Below, piece by piece: positions 21,078 through 30,872 of a DNA stretch of 64,000 bases (positions within the stretch are counted from its first letter, which is position 1; each line of letters opens with the position of its first letter). The stretch spans positions 68,284,567 through 68,348,566 of the forward strand of contig CM043970.1 in NCBI GenBank assembly GCA_014529385.2, read 5' to 3'. Origin of the DNA: Adiantum capillus-veneris. Lineage: Eukaryota > Streptophyta > Polypodiopsida > Polypodiales > Pteridaceae. The position numbers were made by a program, and so were the translations under genes. The notes under the pieces are model-generated. The model was not told the origin of the DNA, ran no database searches, and saw nothing but the letters and a program-made list of their open reading frames with translations.

Positions 21078-22261
21078 TGTAAGGTGCAACGGAATGAATG
21101 TTTGCGCTTTGCTCAAGATGAGTGCTCCGAACTGTGCTCAAGGTTACTTTTGTTCTTATGGAAGGGAGAGCCTTCTGTTCTTAATGAGAGAATGCTATGA
21201 TCACAAACAAAGTGAATGGACACTGTGCGTGCAAGTGTATGAGACTGAGAGATAGAGAGAGAAGAGAGATACGACACCAGAGACGTTGTAAAACCCTCCT
21301 CCGAAGGCCCCACTCGTCGGCGAGAGTGGTCTACTTATGATTGCACAATCTGGTACAATAGGAATGCATGTGACTGATGCAAGTCCAGGCTATGTCGGTG
21401 ATGACGACGGGGATGACGAAGTCGACCTAAGGGCTGAAATCTGCAATCTTTCTAGTGCTGTCCAAAAACGCTATGGGCTGAAATCTGCTGCAGGTCCAAG
21501 AACGCTGATTTGGGGACTGTTTTCTGTGGGTCTTTGTCGCTGAAAATCTGCAGGTTTAGGGCTGAAAACTGAGGTTTCTTAAGGGCTGAATTTGTTGGTC
21601 TTTCCGGGCTGAATCTGCTACCTCTTTTAGGGCTGAATCTGCAAGTTGTTCATTGCTGAAAAACACTACAGGCTGATGTATTCTGGCGCTGCAGATCTGA
21701 TGCAAAAACGCCAGGCTGATGATGCTTCCAAAAACACTAGGTGCTGTGGGATGCTGCGGGAAGATTTGGTGCAAAAACGCCAAAGCTGAGGCTTGCTGGC
21801 GATGGTGTAGATGCTGAAAACGCTAGGGGAGGTTCTGCTAGCTTGGGGGAAAACCACCAAGGGTCTTCTTGGAGAAGTTTCCTGCTGAGCTTGGCTCTTG
21901 TTGCCTCTTCTGCCAAATAGTGCTAGTCTAGGTTTGCTTATATACAAATTTAGCAAAATTGCCCTACCTACTTTCCAACAAAAGTCACTTAAAAATAATA
22001 AGTGAAAAATGTCAAAAATAGGTAAAATAGGCTAAAATCATTGGAAAATTCCCCTGAAGGATTCTGATGGGAATGCTTATGATCATGCTGTGTGCAACCA
22101 GAGGATATGCATCTACACTAAGTGACTGGGCATGCACGGTTTACGAATAGACTCACAAAAAGTGCCAGATCACCTCTAAATCTAGACTGACTGGATTGAC
22201 TGAACCCTTGTCGTGCTGTAGCTTGTCCACAGACACACAGGGTTGGATGTGTCACGTGACA
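21078..22261 (-). repeat. 3' LTR of copy 2 (1184 bp)
   Basis: TG...CA ends: TGTAAGGTGCAACGG at 21078 and GTGTCACGTGACA ending at 22261. The inner (minus-strand upstream) side abuts the polypurine tract. The middle is a field of short degenerate motifs of the type GCTGAAATCTGC and AAAACGCTAGG. Confidence 0.9.
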
Positions 22262-22274
22262 TCCCCTCCTTTTC
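22262..22274 (-). other. Polypurine tract of copy 2
   Basis: On the minus strand GAAAAGGAGGGGA directly precedes the LTR start TGTCACGTG. This is the expected plus-strand primer site for reverse transcription. Confidence 0.85.
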
Positions 22275-22710
22275 AAAGTGAGGTATTGGTACCGAACTGT
22301 ATGGCGTCGAGGGAGATCGCCAATAGCATACGGAATCCTGCAAGGGACTCTTCGCTGGCCCACTCTGATGTGTGGGTCGTGCGGTACTTGAACTTCATAA
22401 AGGTCTGCAACGCTTGCTTCTTTGGGCCGCGCCGAAAGCGACACAAAGTCTTTTGTGGCTCCTTCGTTGCTTCAACTTCGTCGAGTGTCACGCTTCTTTC
22501 TTTTTCAAGAATCTCCATGGCTGAAAATTCCTGAAACCATTTCCAACACAAAACCATGAACATACCCGTTCCATGTAAAGTGAATGGAAAAAATATTGTC
22601 TTCCTAAAAGACTGTGCATGCAATGTAGATGAACAAATAGACGGAGTGTCAAACCGTTCACCACACACACGCAAACAATGAGATCGAATCTCTCTTCTGA
22701 TCGAAAGCAA
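22275..22710 (-). pseudogene. Possible chromodomain-like remnant before the 3' LTR
   Basis: A minus-strand open frame of 145 codons (22710 to 22276) ends with RRGPKKQALQTFMKFKYRTT, then SEWASEESLAGF. The pattern of a basic/hydrophobic strand followed by W-xx-EE-xL resembles the chromodomain at the end of chromovirus integrases (compare LVKFKNYPTLDARWMEEENL in the element at 35216). If so, the element derives from a chromovirus that lost the polymerase part of pol but kept its 3' end. The match is short and by eye. Confidence 0.4.
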
Positions 22711-22888
22711 TCAACTGTGGCAATTCACAACAGAAATACCCATGCTTCGTGCTCATACTGTTATGTGCTCGTTCTACAAATGTGTCATGCAAAGGAAGAG
22801 ACATGAAATGTGACTTCCTTGAATGCATACTTGTCAGCTTTTCATGAACAATCCGCATACATTCGTGCTTATCCATGAGTGAAACGTG

Positions 22889-23407
22889 CTAAACATACAA
22901 TATGTCATGCCTAGGAAAAGGGATCACATAAAGACGCTGACTAAAATAGAGGAAACGATCACGAATGAAACACTCGAACAATGCGTGTGTATCAATCATG
23001 CGAACCCATAGTACTTCCTGTGAGGGTTCTTTGGACCTAGGCTCGAGAGCCAAGATCGGTTCTTCTTGAATGATCGAATCGTTCTGTGGGGGTTCTTTGG
23101 ACCTCGACTCGCAAGCCAAGATCGGATCTTCGTGATTGATCGAATCTACAACGAGGTTAGCTTCGCTAGAAAAAGCATCAACTAACTCATCATCCTTGTG
23201 AACAATCACGTCATCTTCATGCAACTCATCATGCTTGTGAGAAATCACATCTTGATCATGCAAATCATCATGCTCATTATTATCATCCAAATCATCATGC
23301 TTATGAGAAATCACATCTTGATCATGCAAATCATCCTGCTCATTATTATCATCCAAATCATCATGCTTATCATTGTCATTCAAATCATCATGCTTAATCA
23401 TTATCAT
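22889..23407 (-). CDS. Asp/His-rich repeat ORF of the LTR element
   Basis: A 172-codon minus-strand frame whose first half consists of HDDLDDNNEHDDLHDQDVIS-type repeats, encoded by a 66-bp DNA unit present twice almost perfectly (about 23227-23292 and 23293-23358) plus degenerate copies. The second half, with repeated LACESRSKEPPQ/LALEPRSKEPSQ, is less repetitive. It lies between protease and the chromodomain-like remnant, where polymerase would be in a complete element. I know no function. It may simply be an expanded low-complexity linker. Confidence 0.45.
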   Translation of the reverse strand: MIMIKHDDLNDNDKHDDLDDNNEQDDLHDQDVISHKHDDLDDNNEHDDLHDQDVISHKHDELHEDDVIVHKDDELVDAFSSEANLVVDSINHEDPILACESRSKEPPQNDSIIQEEPILALEPRSKEPSQEVLWVRMIDTHALFECFIRDRFLYFSQRLYVIPFPRHDILYV

Positions 23408-23510
23408 TCAATTCATCATGCTTCTCATAATCATCCAAATCCTGTGTATCATGCTTTGGAGAAGAAGAGACTGAGAGAGTCTCCTTCTCTTGAATCCTTT
23501 CAATCTTGTC

Positions 23511-24029
23511 CTACATATTAGCAATGAGAGAGGGAGAATGAACAATGTCCTCTCCACGAATGACGATGGGAGAATCACTTTTGGCATGGAGAGTGAGAGT
23601 GTTAGCCTCCCAATCAATGAGAGGGTTAACATCACAAAACCATCGAATGCCCAAAATCATATCACATCCTGAGAGAGGAGAGACAAGAAATATTCTAGTG
23701 AAGGCAGCTTGTTGAATTGCAAACAACACACCAAGACACTCCTGCGTGATGAGAGCGTCCATACCGGGAACAAAGCCAGAGACCTCGAGAGGAGATTTGT
23801 GACTAACTACTAGGCGGGCTCTCTCAACAAGAGAGGGATTGATCACATCATGCATACTAACTGGTTCAAACAATATGACAAAACGTTGCCCCTGACACCT
23901 GACCATAACATTTAATGAGAGAATCATCAATGGGAGGGTCAAGAGAAACTTAGGGCACACTCGTGTTATCATTAATTGCATTGATAGAGGAAGTGAGTTT
24001 TGTGGATTCTTTAGATTCATTCGATTCAA
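23511..24029 (-). pseudogene. Retropepsin-like protease of copy 2, active site lost
   Basis: The frame contains FVILFEPVSMHDVINPSLVE (near 23880), aligned with VVLFDSGSMHDVIGDSLVE of copy 1, then LEVSGFVPGMDALI, FLVSPLSGCDMILGIRWF and NPLIDWEANTLTLHAKSDSP. In the active-site position D-S-G has become E-P-V, removing the catalytic aspartate and flap glycine, so the protease must be inactive even though the frame is open. Confidence 0.8.
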
Positions 24030-25333
24030 GCTTAGGACATGTTCTTTTTATGTGACCCTTAATGTGAAAAGAACGACCTTCCTTAGAGTAAGTGCTTTGC
24101 TCTTCCGACGTGATGTATCCTCCTACAATTCCTTGTGCTACCTTTTCATATGGAGTAAGCTTAGGTTTAGCAATTGTGTTAGTCTTACCCTTAGATTCAT
24201 TGGAAGAATTCTTTTCTGGGAGACTGTTGGAAGATTGGTTAGAAGAGTTATCATTCTTACCGTTCTGAGGGTTCTGAGAAGTCTGCGAGGTACTTGTGGA
24301 AGTCTTGTTCTCCTTAGGCTTTCCCTTGTTGTGCTTCATCTCCTCCGCGAGAGCAATCGCCCGCCTTGTTGAGATCGATTGGATTGAGCACCTCGACATC
24401 GTATTTGATATACTCGTCCAATCCATAAAGGAATGCCTCTTTGCGTTCCTTATCCGACTTGCGTAATTGGGTACCTAGCTGCAAAACACGATTAGAAAAA
24501 GACATAACCGGCATACCATTTTGCTTGAGAGCGCGCCAATCATCCTTCAATCGTGCGAGGTACTGAGGTGGCATAAACCGCGCCTTGAGCTTGTCTTGGA
24601 AATCAGCCCAATTGAAGGAAAGGAGCGTGAATTCGTCGGCTTCCTCTAGGTGCGCGGCTAATTGTGCCTCTTGCCATGCGTGGTACCAATTAATGGTATC
24701 ACCGGCAAGGTACACGGTTGCCGTCAAAACTTTGCTATTTCTTGTCTTCTTGGTTGTCGCAAAATAAGCATTAAATTGATGCAACCAAGAATGAATAACC
24801 GTAGCATCCATCTTACCATCATACTTACTGAAAGTCAACTTCTCTGTGACTGGATGGTTGGAATCCGCATCGTGGCTTGCGCCACTTGAGGAACTCCCAC
24901 GATCTTTGGTTGGTTTGGACTTCGAGGCAAGCACTTGTCGAACCAATTCTTAAGTGCGTAGTTCTCTTTGAGCCTCACGCTCGATCTCTAAGGCCACTCT
25001 TTGAGCTTCACGCTCGGCCTTTCTTTGTGCTTTTCTTTCATTTCATTCATCGCACTCGTGTTCTAAAGCAATACAATTTGCTTCTTGTTGTGCCAACGCA
25101 ATTCGATTCGCCTCTTGTTGTTGGGCCATCATGTTCATGCGAGTCTCTTCTTGTTTGATCATCATGTCCATCATCTGCTTGACCATTGCCTCCATAGGGT
25201 TTGGTACACTTTGTGGCGTAGATGGTGAAAGGGGAGGGTCGGAAAAATCTCTTGGTGGGGAAAATTCTTCGTCGCCTCTCTCATGCTCATCATCTCCAAG
25301 CGAAGTAGCCATTCCGCTTCGAGTGATGACCAT
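23950..25333 (-). pseudogene. gag of copy 2, nearly intact but frameshifted
   Basis: The start ATG is at 25333 (MVITRSGMATSLGDDEHERG). A Met/Gln-rich coiled region follows (MEAMVKQMMDMMIKQEETRM), then after a stop near 24950 the capsid part: PVTEKLTFSKYDGKMDATV, IHSWLHQFNAYFATTKKTRN, LAGDTINWYHAW, KLKARFMPPQYLARLKDDW and LQLGTQLRKSDKERKEAFL. A frameshift near 24360 moves on to EEMKHNKGKPKENKTSTSTS. The zinc knuckle of copy 1 (CYQCHVKDHIKSTC) is degraded to SFHIKGHIKRTC (near 24060), losing the first two cysteines. Gag forms the virus-like particle that packages element RNA. Confidence 0.85.
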
Positions 25334-25760
25334 GCACTAAAGTCGTGGGTTCTTGTGGTCTTGGGTTCTTAAGTTCACGAGGAACTTAGGTTCTTGCGGG
25401 TCTTGAGGTTCTTATTGTTTTCTTTCGCTTGCAATTTGTGTTTGAGAAGGATCTTCTCTTTACCCGAGTTCTGCTCTTTTCCGCGGGTGTACCCCTTGGC
25501 GGCCTTGCGCTCACACCAAGGTTGCTTTTTTCCACCTCACGTCGATTGGCCGGCCGCTAAGTGCACGGTCCGCTCTCAATGAGTGAAAAGAGGCACAAGG
25601 GGAGGCTGGACAAGCCCTTCTTTCCTGGGATTCCTGTCACTCTTCAAAAACACGATTAGGAATCGACACGCCCAAGCGAACTTGCGTTCGTGCGACCGCA
25701 ACAAGCAAAAAAAGTTCTTGTGATTCTTGTGGTTCTTTCCTTGAGTGATACAGAACACTG
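25334..25760 (-). other. Untranslated leader of copy 2
   Basis: The region between primer-binding site and gag. It carries tandem GTTCTTGAGG-type words near the gag start and CGGCCGGCCAATCGACGTGA (minus strand). The corresponding leader of copy 1 (15250-15516) is similar up to the ATGAGTG heptamer, where it has lost about 240 bp. Confidence 0.6.
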
Positions 25761-25765
25761 CCAAA

Positions 25766-25777
25766 GCTCTGATACCA
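25766..25777 (-). other. Primer-binding site of copy 2 (initiator Met tRNA type)
   Basis: On the minus strand TGGTATCAGAGC starts one base after the end of the 5' LTR. This is the standard plant retrotransposon primer site complementary to the 3' end of initiator methionine tRNA. Confidence 0.92.
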
Positions 25778-25778
25778 A

Positions 25779-26288
25779 TGTTAGGTGCAGCGGAATGAAT
25801 GTTTGCGGTTTGCTCAAGATGAGTGCTCCGAACTGTGCTCAAGGTTCCTTTTGTTCTTATGGAAGGGAGAGCCTTCCGTTCTTAATGAGAGAATGCTATG
25901 ATCACAAACAAAGTGAATGGACACTGTGCGTGCAAGTGTATGAGACTGAGAGATAGAGAGAGAAGAGAGATACGACACCAGAGACGTTGTAAAACCGTCC
26001 TCCGAAGGCCCCACTCTCGTCGGCGAGAATGGTCTACTTATGATTGCACAATCTGGTACAATGGGAATGCATGTGCCTGATGCAAGTCTAGGCTATGTCG
26101 ACGACGACGACGGGGATGATGAAGTCGACTTAAGGGTTGAAATCTTTCTACTGCTGTCCAAAAACGCTGATTTGGGGGCTGTTTTCTGTGGGTCTTTGTC
26201 GCTGAAAATCTGCAAGTTTAGGGCTGAAAATTGAGGTTTCTTAAGGGCTGAATCTGCTGGTCTTTCCGGGTTGAATCTGCTACCTCTT
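25779..26288 (-). repeat. 5' LTR of copy 2, first part
   Basis: Matches 21078-21594 base for base apart from scattered changes, beginning TGTTAGGTGCAGCGG. It stops at CTACCTCTT where the 26289-30204 element begins, and resumes at 30205. Confidence 0.9.
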
Positions 26289-26399
26289 CACTTCGTTAGC
26301 GTAGTGGGCAAAATCGCAAATCTGGATGCACGTTCATCCACGTGGCTGATTCACAAGCTTTTTTTTTTTCAGATTCCTACCCGTCGTTTCCAAAAGCTT

Positions 26400-26640
26400 C
26401 GCGTGCAAGGTTCTCGGCTGCCCTCCTTTGCAGAGCTCGCTGCGTGCATCACCTCCAAACGTTGTTCTCTCTCTCTCTCTCTCTCTCTCTCTCCGCAGAC
26501 ACACCATGTCTTTTTGACGCTTTGCCTGCAAGGTGCTCGGCTGCCCTCCTTTGCAGAGCTCGCTGCATGCATCACCTCGAAACGTTACTCTCTCTCTCTC
26601 TCTCCCCCCCCGCAGACACACCATGTCTTTTTGGCACGCT
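26400..26640 (+). repeat. Tandem duplication of about 120 bp with (CT)n
   Basis: Two copies of a unit containing CTCGGCTGCCCTCCTTTGCA, GAGCTCGCTG, GCATCACCTC, a (CT)n tract and CGCAGACACACCATGTCTTT. The CT tracts differ in length. Confidence 0.85.
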
Positions 26641-26745
26641 TACTCCCTCTTGTGCTTCCACGGGAACGAGCGCAAAGGTGGAAACGATGGCACCCACCCC
26701 TCAGCATCATCAGCGCGTCAGAACAATCTCTCTCTCTCTCTCTCT

Positions 26746-26933
26746 CTCTCTCACATCTTGGGGTTTATCCCTCGCCGTCGGCACGTTCTCCTGTCCGGTC
26801 CCTTTCCCTTGCTCCGTAGCCCTGCCTGTTCGCCATGCCTTGCTGCCTCAAACTGCAAGGGAGCACCCAATGCAAACGATTTTGCTCCATCACTTTCTTC
26901 TCTCGCAGTGCAATACATCATCTATTGCACACA

Positions 26934-27014
<81 letters not shown>

Positions 27015-27121
27015 CAGGTTTTGCCTCTACCCGTCGCATCTTTCTCTTTGATCTGCTCCTAGGATGCCCTTTGGCTCCGGATCTGCCTCCATTGCCCAGC
27101 CCCTGCCGACCAAGCTCTGCA

Positions 27122-27185
<64 letters not shown>

Positions 27186-27537
27186 TTGGGGTTTATCCCT
27201 CACCGTCGGCACGTTCTCCTGTCCCGTCCCTTTCCCTTGCTCCGTAGCCCTGCTTGTTCCACAAGAAGATTTAGAATTTTTCTCATGTAGGAAAACGGAG
27301 TATTTTCCAATGTTTTTCATACAATGAATAACATCATGAGCTTCTGCTCGAGAGGCACCGCATACCTAGCTAGGTACGATTGGGGGCAGGGGACCACCAG
27401 ACCCCGGTGAGAATTTGTCCAAAACTTCTTGTGTTCGCCATGCCTTACTGCCTCAAACTGCAAGGGAGCACCCAATGCAAACGATGTTGCTCCATCACTT
27501 TCTTCTCTCGCAGTGCAATACATCATCTACTGCACAC

Positions 27538-27588
<51 letters not shown>

Positions 27589-27610
27589 TGGCTTTGCCTC
27601 TACCCGTCGC

Positions 27611-27653
<43 letters not shown>

Positions 27654-27740
27654 CTACTCTTAGGATGCCCTTTGGCTCTAGATCTGCCTCCATTGCCTGG
27701 CCGCTGCCGACCAAGCTCTGCATTCATACCCGCTCAGCTA
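26746..27740 (+). repeat. Duplicated block (about 430 bp) rich in (GA)n and (CT)n
   Basis: Copy one is about 26746-27178 and copy two about 27180-27740. Both contain TCTTGGGGTTTATCCCTC, CGTCGGCACGTTCTCCTGTC, AACTGCAAGGGAGCACCCAA, GCAGTGCAATACATCATCTA, a (GA)n array and GGATGCCCTTTGGCTC, in the same order. Copy two holds a 174-bp insertion (27260-27433) that copy one lacks. Long Ser-Leu and Glu-Arg frames over it are repeat artefacts. Confidence 0.85.
27260..27433. mobile_element. 174-bp CACTA-like MITE with 3-bp target duplication
   Basis: Ends are CACAAGAAG and CTTCTTGTG, perfect nine-base inverted repeats, flanked by TTC on both sides (27257-27259 and 27434-27436). The sister block carries the uninterrupted site with a single TTC (CTGTTCGCCATG, about 26829). 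CACTA elements have CAC...GTG ends and 3-bp target duplications, so this is best read as a CACTA-derived miniature element. Confidence 0.85.
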
Positions 27741-27902
27741 CCCAACTCGCCGACACCCACGTTTCTCTGCCGCCTGCCTCCTTGTTGGGACCACACCTCG
27801 CGTCCCCGCCTCGTGAGACTCGAGGAGAGCACAATGAGGCAACGATGAAAAATCTATGCCGTCTGCGTGACACATGGACACACCATTCTCTCTCCCTATC
27901 TT

Positions 27903-28596
27903 TACTTCGTTAGCGTAGTGGGCAAAATCGCAAATCTGGAAGCATGTTCATCCACGTGGCTGATTCACAAGCTTTTTTTAACACAGGAAAAAAAAAGCTC
28001 TCCGGGAATAACGTTGCCCTCGTGTAGCTTTCGATCAACCTCCTGCCCCCGCTCCTGCACACCTCAGTCCTCCACCTTTTCTGCACGCAGTGTGCCCCGA
28101 GGGGTTGACCGACACCAAGCACGCTAGGTAGAAAGAAGCCATGCGTGCATTTGTTTTGTCTGCCCATCTCGTTGGTTCTCATGCCCTTTGTTGGTGCAGA
28201 TTGGAGCCCTGCTGCAGTGTGCCATGGTTCCCGTCCAAGATTCTCTCTCTCTCTCTCTCTCTCTCTCTCGCGTAGTGGGCAAAATTGTACATTTGGAAGC
28301 ATGTTCGTCCACGTGGCTGATTCACAAGCTTTTTTTAACGCAGGCAAAAAAAAGGTCTCCCGGAATAACTTTGCCTTCGTGAAGCCTCTGATCAACCTTT
28401 CGCCCCTGCTCTTGCACACCTCAGCCCTCCACCTTTTCTGCACGCAGCGTGCCCCGAGGGGCTGACCGACACCAAGCACGCTGGGCAGAAAGAAGCCATG
28501 CGTGCATTTGTTTTGTCTGCCCATCTGGTTGGTTCTCATGCCCTTTGCTGGTGCAAATTGGAGCCCTGCTGCAGAGTGCCGTGCTTCCTGTCCAAG

Positions 28597-28645
<49 letters not shown>

Positions 28646-28930
28646 TAGTGGGCAAAATCGCAAATCTGGAAGCACGTTCGTCCATGTGGCTAATTCACAA
28701 GCTTTTTTTAACGCAGGCAAAAAAAAAGCTCTCCCGGAATAAAGCTGCCCTCGTGCGGCCTCCGATCAACCTCCTGCCCCCGCTCCTGCACACCTCAGCA
28801 CTCCACCAAGCACGCTGGGCAGAAAGAAGCCATGCGTGCATTTGTTTTGTCTGTCCATCTGGTTGGTTCTCATGCCCTTTGCTGGTGCAGATTGGAGCCC
28901 TGCTGTAGAGTGTCGTGCTTCCCGTCCAAG

Positions 28931-28993
<63 letters not shown>

Positions 28994-29315
28994 GTGGGCA
29001 AAATCGCAAATCTGGAAGCACGTTCGTCCACGTGGCTGATTCACAAGCTTTTTTTAACGCAGACAAAACAGAGCTCTCTCGGAGTAATGTTGCTCTCGTG
29101 CAGCCTCTGATCAACCTCCCGCCCCCGCTCGTGCACACCTCAGCCCTGCACCTTTCCTGCACACAGTGTGCCCCGGGGGGTTGACCGACACCAAGCACGC
29201 TGGGCAGAAAGAAGCCATGCGCGCATTTGTTTTGTCTGCCCATCTGGTTGGTTCTCATGCTCTTTGCTGGTGCAGATTGGAGCCCTGCTGCAGAGTGTCG
29301 CGCTTCGCGTCCAAG

Positions 29316-29361
<46 letters not shown>
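27903..29361 (+). repeat. Satellite-like array, four units of about 350-373 bp
   Basis: Units start at GTAGTGGGCAAAAT (27915, 28272, 28645, 28991) and run through TCCACGTGGCTGATTCACAA, GCTTTTTTTAA, CTGCACACCTCAG, CCGACACCAAGCACGC, TGCGTGCATTTGTTTTGTCT and CCCTGCTGCAGAGTG to a (CT)n tract that leads into the next unit. The third unit has an internal deletion of about 60 bp. The first unit is preceded by ACTTCGTTAGC, the same end sequence as the host element at 26289. A partial fifth unit follows the PPR segment (29918-30131). Confidence 0.9.
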
Positions 29362-29363
<2 letters not shown>

Positions 29364-29370
29364 GACAAAG

Positions 29371-29917
29371 GCAATTTCATGAGATAGCCAAGGACAATTT
29401 GGAAAAAGACTTTGTTTGGAACTGCTTTGGTCGACATGCCTGTCGCATTTGGTGCAGTCGCGAAAGCACGACACATTCTTGGCGAGCTTCCTCCAGGATC
29501 CGGATGGGATGCGGTCTCTTGGTATGCACTTATTGTTGTAGGACATGTGCTAAATGGGTGTATATTCATGGGAGAGCCTATGAAATCACCTATGCATGCA
29601 TCTTGAAGGCATGTGGCACAAGATGCTGATATGGACACAAAAAGATGTTATGCTGATATGGACACAAAAATCAATTATGTTGTTTGTCAGAGTCTGTTGG
29701 AAAAAGTTGTCATGCTTGGCACTATCTTGGTTGATATGTATGTCAAATTTCATGCGCTTGAGAAAGATGTCGTGCTTGGCATTGTCTTGGTCAATATGTA
29801 TGCCAAATGTGGTGCACTTCGAAAAGCACAAAAAGTGCTTGAGGACCTTATTGTCTGGAATGTCGCCTCTTGGAATGCATTGATTGGGGATGTGCACAAC
29901 AATAGTAGTGCTAGAGT
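29371..29917 (+). pseudogene. Degraded pentatricopeptide repeat (PPR) gene fragment
   Basis: Plus-strand pieces in different frames read TALVDMPVAFGAVAKARHIL and DAVSWYALIVVGHVLNG; ITYACILKACG; GTILVDMYVKFHALEK; and GIVLVNMYAKCGALRKAQ followed by NVASWNALIGDV. These are the helix pairs of PLS-class PPR proteins, which bind organellar RNA for editing or processing, and the ILKACG and DMYAKCGAL forms are typical of the large fern and lycophyte sets. Stops, frameshifts and a 22-bp tandem duplication (about 29626-29670) show it is not functional. It sits between satellite units of the 26289-30204 element and was probably captured by it. Confidence 0.85.
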
Positions 29918-30098
29918 CTCAGCCCTCCACCTTTTCTGCACGCAGTGTGCCCCGAGGGCTGACCGACACCAAGCACGCTGGGCAGAAAGAAGCCATGTGC
30001 GCGTTTGTTTTGTCTGCCCATCTGGTTAGTTCTCAGGCCCTTTGTTGGTGCAAATTGGAGCCCTGCTGCTACAGAGTGCCTTGCTTCCCGTCCAAGAT

Positions 30099-30129
<31 letters not shown>

Positions 30130-30131
30130 AA
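29918..30131 (+). repeat. Partial fifth satellite unit
   Basis: Resumes the unit sequence at TCAGCCCTCCACC and runs to TCCAAGATGTCAT and a (CT)n tract. Sequence from 30132 to 30204 is the end of the element. Confidence 0.85.
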
Positions 30132-30204
30132 TTTTCTCTTCTAGGTTCTTGTTTTCTCTTACCCTTGGACTCACTTCAATTCAATACAAATCCGGCTAAC
30201 GAAG

Positions 30205-30872
30205 CACTCTAGTTTAGGGCTGAATCTGCAAGTTGTTCATTGCTGAAAACGCTGCAGGCTGAGGTATTCTGGCGATGCAGATCTGATGCAAAAACGCCAG
30301 GCTGATGATGCTTCCAAAAACGCTAGGTGCTGTGGGATGCTGCGGGAAGATCTGGTGCAAAAACGCCAAAGCTAAGGCTTGCTGGCGATGGTGCAGATGT
30401 TGAAAACGCTAGGCAATGGCTGATGAAGAAAACGCTAGGGGAGGTTCTTCTAGCTTGGGGGAAAACCACCAAGGGTCTTGTTGGAGAAGTTGCTTGCTGA
30501 GCTTGGCTCCTGTTGCCTCTTCTGCCAAATAGTGCTAGTCTAGGTTTGCTTATATACAAACTTAGCAAAATTGCCCTACCTACTTTCCAACAAAAGTCAC
30601 TTAAAAATAATAAGTGAAAAATGTCAAAAATAGGTAAAATAGGCTAAAATCATTGGAAAATTCCCCTGAAGGATTCTGATGGGAATGCTTATGATCATGC
30701 TGTGTGCAACCAGAGGATATGCATCTACACTAAGTGACTGGCATGCACGGTCTACAAATAGACTCACAAAAAGTGCCAGATCACTTCTAAATCTAGACTG
30801 ACTGGACTGACCGAACCCTTGTCGTGCTGTAGCTTGTCCATGGACACATAGGGTTGGATGTGTCACGTGACA
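30205..30872 (-). repeat. 5' LTR of copy 2, second part
   Basis: Continues the LTR from TTTAGGGCTGAATC to GTGTCACGTGACA at 30872. Together the two parts total about 1178 bp against 1184 bp in the 3' LTR. Confidence 0.9.

Larger units (their letters stand above)
26289..30204. mobile_element. 3.9-kb repeat-built element with short inverted ends, inside the 5' LTR
   Basis: Comparison with the intact LTR (around 21600-21620) shows that everything between CTACCTCTT and TTTAGGGCTGAATC is extra. The insert begins CACTTCGTTAGC and ends GCTAACGAAG, giving an inverted repeat CTTCGTTAGC of ten bases. The flanks (TACCTCTT on the left, ACTCTAG on the right) suggest an imperfect 7-9 bp target duplication, which would fit hAT or Mutator-like mobility. 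Inside are a duplicated 120-bp block, a duplicated 430-bp block, four and a half satellite-like units, PPR gene fragments and a MITE. There is no transposase, so it is non-autonomous, of Pack-TIR type. Confidence 0.7.
21078..30872 (-). mobile_element. Complete non-autonomous gag-protease LTR retrotransposon (copy 2)
   Basis: The element is delimited by two LTRs (21078-22261, and 25779-26288 joined to 30205-30872), a primer-binding site next to the 5' LTR, a polypurine tract next to the 3' LTR and a 5-bp target duplication. On the minus strand the interior holds gag, a degraded protease, an Asp/His-rich repeat ORF and a chromodomain-like remnant. Reverse transcriptase, RNase H and integrase are absent: the interior is only about 3.5 kb. 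This is the layout described for plant TR-GAG elements, which must borrow polymerase from a partner. The LTRs differ at only a few positions by eye, so insertion was fairly recent. It sits inside a hAT transposase gene. Its 5' LTR was later split by the 26289-30204 element. Confidence 0.88.

Noticed and set aside
27907-29361. Possible CRISPR-like array because of regular 350-bp repeats
   Set aside because: Units are long, directly joined and contain microsatellites; there are no short repeats with unique spacers and no cas genes. They are satellite-type repeats in a plant transposon.
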